Shown piece by piece: positions 57,901-64,000 of a DNA stretch of 64,000 nucleotides. Origin of the DNA: Dicyema japonicum (lineage: Eukaryota; Dicyemida; Rhombozoa; Dicyemidae); NCBI GenBank assembly GCA_011109175.1, contig RDEW01000016.1, forward strand, positions 1,051,653 through 1,115,652, given 5' to 3'. Both the position numbers and the translations under genes were made by a program. Numbering within the stretch: position 1 is the first letter of the stretch; each line of letters opens with the position of its first letter. A model generated the notes under the pieces. The model was not told where the DNA came from. It worked only from the letters and a program-made list of their open reading frames with translations, and did no database searches.

Positions 57901-59026
57901 CGTAAAATAATTACTTCCTATGTTTTCCGTGAGACACTGTATGATGACCTCCCCCGAGTCAGTCCTGTAAGCGTAGTGGGACTTGTAAAAGGCGTTGACC
58001 AGCTTTTTCTTCAAATGATGGACAGACAAGAATCCGTCTTCGAGTGAGGCCGCCTATTATAAAGAAATCATTTACGATGTATTGGCCAGTTGAATTTAGC
58101 GACAATGACCACGCCCAATTATTAGTCTGAAAGATCTTCCCGACCATCAATCCACTATTATTGAACATCAGACATTGTCCCGTTGATCCTCCCACGAATA
58201 TATTCTCAGTTGTTTTATCGAAGCAGATCCCACATGGGTCAAAATTTAGTGGACATGTTCGGACTTTGCTGTCATTTTCGGGATAAAAATAAAGCAGATT
58301 TTGAGAAAAATCAGCACAAATCAGAAAATCCATTTTATTCGCAGTGCTTTATATGAATAATGAATACTTTAAACATTTCGAAATAATTCTCCAAATGGGA
58401 GAGTTGCTCAGCCGTTTTTTACACAACTTCTTTCCGTCCTGAAATAAATAAAATATTAGACAGTGTCCAGTATAATAATCATTCCATCGAAAAAGCTGAC
58501 TGCAAAATTCGAACTTTCGTGGAGAAATGAGCAGGACAGAGCTTTTGAGTCATGCGGTAGTTTCACCTTGTTGACTCCACTTTGGTCCACACTCCAAAAG
58601 ACTAGGTATAAAAATAAAACAGACCATATTCATGTTGGCTTATTCCCCCCAGTTGGTTCGTGTTTGTATTGAACGACAACGATTGAATTGGACTAGAAAG
58701 ACTAACAAATTAATTCCGTTTTTACGTGAATTTCACCAGTCCTTTATAGTCTTTAGCTACGTTCCAGACGATTATCACATTGTCGGCTCCACCAGAAGCT
58801 ATGTATTCCCCATTCTCAGAGGACGCCAAGCAATATACATTACTTTTATGGCCCTTGAGTTTTCTCACAAATTCTCCGTTCAGAAGACTAAACACTGAAA
58901 TATATTTTTCATTTGTCACTGCGATTTCCTCACTTTTTCCAATAAAACAGCAATCCCAAACTCTACGTTTGATTAGCAATTTTACGGAGATTTCAGTTCA
59001 ATGTGCCATAATAGAGTTGTCTCCAT
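54912..59026 (-). CDS. IFT122: Intraflagellar transport protein 122 (IFT-A complex)
   Basis: A core part of the IFT-A complex, which carries cargo back along cilia. Starts METTLLWHIELKSP at 59,026; a 23-base intron (58,963-58,985) follows and restores VWDCCFIGKSEE. WD40 repeats come first, e.g. LKGHKSNVYCLASSENGEY (about 58,860) and LNFDPCGICF (about 58,250). A TPR-like solenoid follows, e.g. LDPSDKKSHQTCGDYLLKLD (about 56,390) and YDEALKLAEEYIGG (about 56,080). The C-terminal zinc-binding part has CFMC and CSTCGHEFVYSF (about 55,490-55,420). Two more introns, 55,169-55,189 (21) and 54,984-55,009 (26), are needed to reach the conserved end, TEEYEFLRL and CPFC. The stop at 54,912-54,914 overlaps an AATAAA polyadenylation signal. 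Middle exon borders were not all resolved. Confidence 0.93.
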
Positions 59027-59359
59027 GATTGCATAGATATATTATTTTTATAAATTTATAGTTTTTGTAATATTCTGAAATTTATTATTTTATTTTCTAA
59101 ATAATTTAAATTAAGTAAATTTATTTGTTTATATGGTCAGGTTAACCATTATCTTTAAATGGAATAAATTGCTGAGATAGTCACTGTTGAGATAATCATA
59201 AATTGTTATAAATAATCACATTTTCCTTATCTAATTACTTTTCAACAATGCTAAGCATCTGGGTAGCATATCAAGTTACAATGTATTATTAATATTAGTT
59301 TCAAGGTACGAAAATAAATTTTTAAAACTAAAAGGTCGAAACATCGAAGTGTCGAAATT

Positions 59360-59750
59360 AGACTGACCTCCCGAGAGATGTGATGTTTTTTACTTTTGCT
59401 GTGAAAATCCGAGACCTCGGACAATCATCATACACTTTCTTAAAAACTCGGAAATTTTGTCTCAGCTCCCTCAGGTGACCTCCGTGAACACTGAGTACAT
59501 ATAGATAGCAGGCAGTCAAGGCTGCAGTAGCAACCCGAGAAGCCACCAAGTCTCCCCTTTACTTGTTCCTATCGCGAACCATCTCTCAAAGTATTTTCTT
59601 TGTCTGAAACACCTTCCAATATTTTGGAAAAGCACATCGGAGCGTGATTTTTGTAGAAAAAAGTCATCCACAACCAAGTTAGAACTTTTAGGTCCATTCT
59701 CAATACATGTCCAAAAAACCTCCATCTAACTTCTGTGATTTTAATTGAGA
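59360..59750 (-). pseudogene. TAA-tailed LINE C-terminal fragment
   Basis: The minus frame starting near 59,740 has RWRFFGHVLRMD-like residues, shared with RWRLFGHVLRMNP of copy A. A diverged continuation follows to 59,360, where the sequence no longer matches. It lies between IFT122 and SSBP. Confidence 0.55.
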
Positions 59751-59956
59751 TTGGAGATTACCTCATTTTCTGTTAACTCTAATTATTTGTTTTTCACAAT
59801 AATTTATAAAAAACTATTAAATAAAAAATTAGTGATTTCAACAACGTCAGCAATGGGCATTTCTTTAAGAATATTTAAACAAAAATGTATTATGTAAAGA
59901 AATCAGAAGAAATTTCAAATATTTAAATAATAAAAATATTTTAGTTCTTATGTGTC

Positions 59957-60906
59957 ATGGTAATAAACAAATTTAGTGACGTTGAAGCCCGAGAAAAGTA
60001 TTGTGCTGCATAATCGTTAGATTGGCGATTTACGCCTATGAGTATATGGTTCAGATGGGCGCCACTAACTCCGCTAAACAATTTCTCAGCCAAATTCACA
60101 AAATCGACTACTGCTCTAATTTTGTGGTTGAGAATTCTCCCGGGTTTCTCCATTCCTGGTGGAGGTGAAATTCTTCCTTATCTAAGCATTTATTGGGATA
60201 TCCACTCGGCTTCTCCAGAAAGACGTGACCTGGTACCCTCCTCATCCGAAGCCAAGGCATACTATGACATCATCTTGGGCACTCATCCTCCGGATAACAG
60301 AGTAATCTTTTATTAACAATTTAAAGCCTAAAATGACCCCTTCTCGATCTTCACACCCAGAATACATGCAACCCATGCCTAATCACATGTTTCGTTTTAT
60401 ATGTCTCCTCATGTTAAGCTAATCCCTCCTCTGTGAGACCTCCCGGAATGTACAATGACAACCACAGGATGCCCACTCCTTACCACATGCGTGGATTCGG
60501 TCCGTCCCCTCGGTTTCAACAGGAACATAAGCCTCCATACATGATGCCACATGTAATCTTGGATATGTGATCTCTCAGGGAGGGTATGAGCATCCATATC
60601 CCACTCAAATGGAGAGGATGCCGGTAGATCAGTCAGTTTACAATCTCTCCTCTGAACAGGATGAGACTTTCATGAATTCATTTCAAGTAAAGCCGAAGCG
60701 ACAGGTCTTGGAGTCATTTAATGTTAGATGCTCTCTGATGAGTCCCTACGTGTGCTTAATATGGAATTTCCGGATTTGGGAGTAAATGATATTTTGACAA
60801 TGAATTGGATATATTGAATACTTCCAACTCGGGAATAGTTAACAATGAGTCAATGAATAATTCATACTCTGAGGATCCCTCTCGGTCGTTGAGAGGCCCC
60901 TATTAG
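59957..60906 (+). CDS. SSBP: Single-stranded DNA-binding protein SSBP/SSDP (LUFS domain)
   Basis: Nuclear partner of LDB/LIM-homeodomain transcription complexes. Splicing 59,998-60,020 (23) and 60,165-60,186 (22) gives VEARKL-type start residues EAREKLAIYAYEYMVQMGA, then [31 protein letters not shown] and SSEAKAYYD. This is the LUFS/LisH domain, matching the family's '[24 protein letters not shown]'. A third intron (60,302-60,326, 25 bases) leads into a proline- and methionine-rich part (MQPMPNHM, MPTPYHMRGFGPSPRF), as usual for SSBP. A 26-base intron near 60,552-60,577 joins PPYMMPH to GGYEHPYPTQMERM. Splicing around 60,390-60,425 and near the end is unresolved. The end given is the TAG of the best C-terminal frame; the true stop could be about 60,783. 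SSBP2, 3 and 4 are vertebrate paralogs. Confidence 0.9.
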
Positions 60907-60909
60907 TAG

Positions 60910-61360
60910 CAAATTGTTAATTAATTTATTGTTTGGCTTTAAATAGCCTTAATTACATTTTCTTTTATAATTACGACAATTCTTCTACAACCTTTATTGT
61001 TAAAGCACTGGTGGAGAAATAATATTCACAGCACATATATTTTATATCAGTGTTTCGTCTCGGAGGGTTTGAATTTTATATAAATTGTTGCTTAAATCGG
61101 GGTAAATATCTATTTTATGTAATAAATTAATATTAATTGATCGAAAAAACTTTGGATCTCATAACGAAAATTTCACAAACTTATTTAATATCCATTTATC
61201 TAATTTTCGTAGAGCAGCCTTCACATATGATTTTATCCCTTTTCAGTCAATATAGGCTTCCTTTAGATATTTCTCACAAATAAATGCACATTTATACAGA
61301 TCTGACTGTATTTCCCTACATTTTCTATTTTTTTCATTTTCAGTTAACTACCTACATTTA
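60910..61360. other. Intergenic, strongly AT-rich
   Basis: Between SSBP and a LINE-like element. No feature seen. Confidence 0.4.
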
Positions 61361-61361
61361 T

Positions 61362-62850
61362 TTATAACAATAAAATCGTTCTAAAGTCCAGCGATATGAT
61401 CGAGTGGCTGTTACCTCTGACTACTGCCAGGGATATCCTTTGGAAAAGCCACTCGGTTTCCCGACGCTCCCTCGAGGCTTTGGTCAATAGACACCCAAGT
61501 GCTCTAAGGAAAGAGACCGTCTTGGGGCCAAAGACTCCGCTCGTCTCGACGACCACTGGCTGTACATGGAAACGGTTTAGGAGGCTGCTGTATTTCTTTA
61601 TTTTTGAGTTTTCATATAAACGGGCGGCCTCTCCCGCTTTCATTGCCGACCTCAAAAGTTTCGACTGGGAAAAGTCGTCAGTACAGGCAGCATCCCAAAT
61701 TAGCATTTGCCCCGAGAGAAGGGGAAGACAGTAATTCCATCGGGTCGCTTCCCATCATCCCTACTCAAGCCCGTTGGCTCTAGAATGGATGGGTATCCTG
61801 CCAACTCGAGGGCGCGCTTCACCACTTCATTTATAGCCTTGTGTCTAGCGAATCGACCTGCGCTTTTTCGACAAAAAAGGGCATGATGTCCATAGCAGTC
61901 GACCTTCCGGCCGCATCGGCACTCATGGGGTTGACAAACTTTCAATCCAAGTCTGATGGAGACTCCGGTGCGGACCGTTTCATCGTCTAGGTGAGTTCCC
62001 ACGTTTCCAATGGGTAGGGCATTGATCCAAGCCCCGCTCCACTCGCATCTTGCAGTTAAAAGACAGGCTCGTCGGTGTTGGTTAGATATTTTCAAAAGCC
62101 TCTCGTATTTATCCTCGCAAACAGACTCATAAAGGTCTCTCTGCCCGAGTTGTTTGACTTTAGGGTGTACCAAATCTTCGATCTTTGACGACTCTGATGG
62201 GAGCTGGAGAATCATCATGATCAAATTCTGATTGGAGTCCAATGAGGATTGATATGCCGGGTGTGCTAAATCAGATGGTGAGAGAATTCCGAGTCCACCA
62301 AAGCGAACGGGCAAGGTTGCTTGTTCCCATCCTTGTTCGTCGAATTCGACATTAGTAATACGTTCGGTCGTAGACCGGAATAGGGAGTCAATCGCCCCGA
62401 GTTGTTGCATTTTCAGGTAACATGGAGCTCCTCGAAGGACGTAATTTAATTTCTGCGTGGATAAAGCGTTTTTCATGAGAAAAAGAGAGGTATGTGCATC
62501 CAGCATCCCAAGGCGTAAAAAAGTTTTTCTTAGTTGCTGTTCTTTAGCCAACAGAGTGTCGTTAATTCCAGTTTCAGCCAGAGGGCATCCAAGTATTTCC
62601 AAATGATCCGGCTCGATTTCCGATATTTTAGGAATAATCCCCCGAAACATTAATAGGATCCGATTCCATTCATATTGGGAGAATCCATAATTAACAATTT
62701 CGCATTTGGATGCGTTTAGCTTTAAACCAAGCGTATCCAATTGGGTTAGTAATCTCTGTAGACAGTCATATACATTGTTAGGATGACCTCCCAGGGTGCA
62801 ATCATCCAAATACCACACGTTCAGCGGAGTAGTAAGAATATGTTAGGAAA
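61362..62850 (-). mobile_element. LINE-like element of the YLDD family with CRCG and RPDG/WD module
   Basis: A long frame (62,818-61,700, 372 residues) starts within the reverse transcriptase catalytic motif, VWYLDDCTLGG, followed by GLKLNASKCEIV and LEILGCPL. Later come RFGGLGILSPSDLAHPAYQS, then the cysteine/histidine region CRCGRKVDCYGHHALFCRKS with AGRFARH, and RPDGITVFPFSRGKC. A one-base frameshift near 61,710 leads into LIWDAACTDDFSQSKL, VVVETSGVFGPKTVSF and WLFQRISLAVVRGNSHSI. The spacing of RPDG and WDAAC suggests a PD-(D/E)xK-like nuclease, by inference. The element is 5'-truncated just before YLDD (stop at about 62,845). Two other fragments of the family are at 14,265-14,570 and 53,203-53,660. 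Confidence 0.82.
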
Positions 62851-63480
62851 TACAGTCATCGAGGCGTTTGTTTTTTCCTCTTGGAGACGCGCAACTGATA
62901 TATCATATGTTTAGGTCATTAAAGAGTTGAAATGTCTTGGCAGTTGTACTTATACCTCTGACATTGAATGTCAAGCTATTCTAACTTTGAGAGGTTAATT
63001 AAATTACTCAATATTGAATATCAATTTTGATATTTGACGTTGTCACATGTTTTAGAATTCGATTTTTCACGAATATTCAAGACAGTAATTAATGATCCTT
63101 TTGTTCTACTCAAGGCAGATCTCCTCTGTTCTAATCCTTCTAGGTTTGGGTCGAACGTGACTTGAATTCGGAACATTCAATACCCAAACATTTTTTTGGT
63201 TTAGCAAACTTGTACATCGATATCTTTGAGTTTATCAATCAGTCACAATAATGGGGACCAAAGGCTACGCCCATCACAGAGTAATACAAACACTGCGTCA
63301 AGTCACCACCTCAACTTTTCGCCCTGTTAAAAACCTAATTTTAGTCAATACCCACGAGTAAATAAAAATTTGACATAAATTTATTTTAGTTAATGATAAT
63401 TTATGTTAATCTTGAATTGTATCCCCGATTATCGTTTTCCAATAAAGTTTTTTCCCGTAACAACAGAAAGTCAAATTTAT
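62851..63480. other. No gene recognised
   Basis: AT-rich; a short open frame near 63,251-63,360 (plus) shows no motif. It is the 3' side of the partial gene at the window edge. Confidence 0.35.
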
Positions 63481-63481
63481 T

Positions 63482-64000
63482 CTACAATAAAACAGCCGTT
63501 AACCTTATTGCTGGCCACGAAGATTTCAAATGAAGGAAAAACTGAACAGAAACTACTAAAATGAGCATTAAAAGTATTCCCCCAGGGATTGATAGCATCA
63601 AGTATAATTTGAACTGCGAGCTAATTCTAATAATCTCCTTCTTGTCGGAAACGTAAAGACAAAATTCTTTTGAGATTGATTCCATCTTCAATTCACATTC
63701 CAGCACAAAGCAGTTAGTTTGGTTGAAATTATGGTTTTTAGTGATAATGTACGTTCGGTTATTCAGTGGAGTCAAATGCAGGAACCCCTCTGGGCTGACG
63801 TTACACACAAAAAGTTGAAATGATTCAATGGTCGCATATCCAACAAATTTGCCTCTGTTTGTATTTTCAGAAATATTCAAAATAATGTTTTGATGACTTT
63901 GGGGGTTCTCAAACTCAACAAAAATCGTGCAGTAATCGCAGAAAATATCGCAGCACACACTTGCATTTAGTCTGACTGACTTTGTTGATACCTGCTTAAT
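63482..64000 (-). CDS. Single-pass membrane protein, partial (5' part beyond window)
   Basis: Open on the minus strand from the right edge to a stop at 63,482. The visible part has an extracellular-looking region with cysteines (VCCDIFCDYC, FVCNVS, CFVLECELK, FCLYVS) and likely N-glycosylation sites (NNRT, NQT, NIS). One hydrophobic segment (LYLMLSIPGGILLMLILVVS, about 63,610-63,550) follows, then a short tail LHLKSSWPAIRLTAVLL. This fits a type I receptor or adhesion protein, with the N-terminus and signal peptide outside the window. No known family recognised. The frame remains open to base 64,000, though an intron near 63,960 cannot be excluded. Confidence 0.6.
   Translation of the reverse strand: MKQVSTKSVRLNASVCCDIFCDYCTIFVEFENPQSHQNIILNISENTNRGKFVGYATIESFQLFVCNVSPEGFLHLTPLNNRTYIITKNHNFNQTNCFVLECELKMESISKEFCLYVSDKKEIIRISSQFKLYLMLSIPGGILLMLILVVSVQFFLHLKSSWPAIRLTAVLL

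Noticed and set aside
60038-60316. A 92-residue plus-strand frame as an independent small gene
   Set aside because: It is out of frame with SSBP exons 2 and 3, which splice across 60,165-60,186 into conserved LUFS-domain sequence.
1-64000. CRISPR arrays, operons, ribosome binding sites, prokaryotic mobile elements
   Set aside because: No regularly spaced short repeats with unique spacers were seen, and the spliced animal genes show that the DNA is eukaryotic.

Overview
The window reads as nuclear DNA of a small-genome animal, most likely a dicyemid (mesozoan) or a close relative. The main evidence is gene structure. Seven recognisable animal genes have GT-AG introns of only about 21-27 bases, and removing them restores known protein sequence across each junction. 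Examples are the 22-base intron in MED20 at 37,722-37,743 and the 21-base introns in CCT3 at 23,524-23,544 and IFT122 at 55,169-55,189. Extremely short introns are an established dicyemid trait. The species assignment itself is inference. Because exons are short and split, many long open frames here are shadows, and real exons were found by splicing by eye.

Host genes from left to right: RABGAP1-type Rab GTPase-activating protein (1,049-4,007, minus); CFAP77 (12,715-13,605, plus); CCT3, the chaperonin gamma subunit (22,919-24,666, minus); an Arf-like small GTPase with a repetitive tail (33,300-34,775, minus); MED20 (37,708-38,348, plus); ARFGEF/BIG-type Sec7 exchange factor (40,833-45,840, minus); an unrecognised gene (50,808-52,098, minus); IFT122 (54,912-59,026, minus); SSBP/SSDP (59,957-60,906, plus); and a partial single-pass membrane protein running off the right end (63,482-64,000, minus). 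Three of these have cilium-related roles (CFAP77, IFT122 and possibly the Arf-like protein), in keeping with a ciliated animal. Vesicle traffic is represented by RABGAP1 and ARFGEF. There is no sign of operons.

The spaces between genes are filled with transposon remains: (a) LINEs with a restriction-like endonuclease (R2-like), one almost intact at 19,203-22,335 and two decayed; (b) a family of LINEs with an AP-type endonuclease ending in TAA repeats, with many truncated copies, including one at 38,619-40,273 whose 5' half is inverted between target-site duplications (twin priming); (c) Jockey-like LINE remains (46,550-49,260 and fragments); (d) a third LINE-like family with a YLDD reverse transcriptase and a CRCG/RPDG/WD module; (e) a Tigger/pogo DNA transposon nested in a LINE; and (f) a tRNA-derived SINE in three copies, whose 3' end matches the 3' end of family (b). 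That SINE-LINE match is the most interesting structure in the window.

Three single Ns (863, 19,202, 48,433) mark contig joins. Two of them sit exactly between near-identical copies of the same sequence, so those duplications are probably assembly artefacts. Single-base homopolymer length errors also appear to break frames in CFAP77 and elsewhere.
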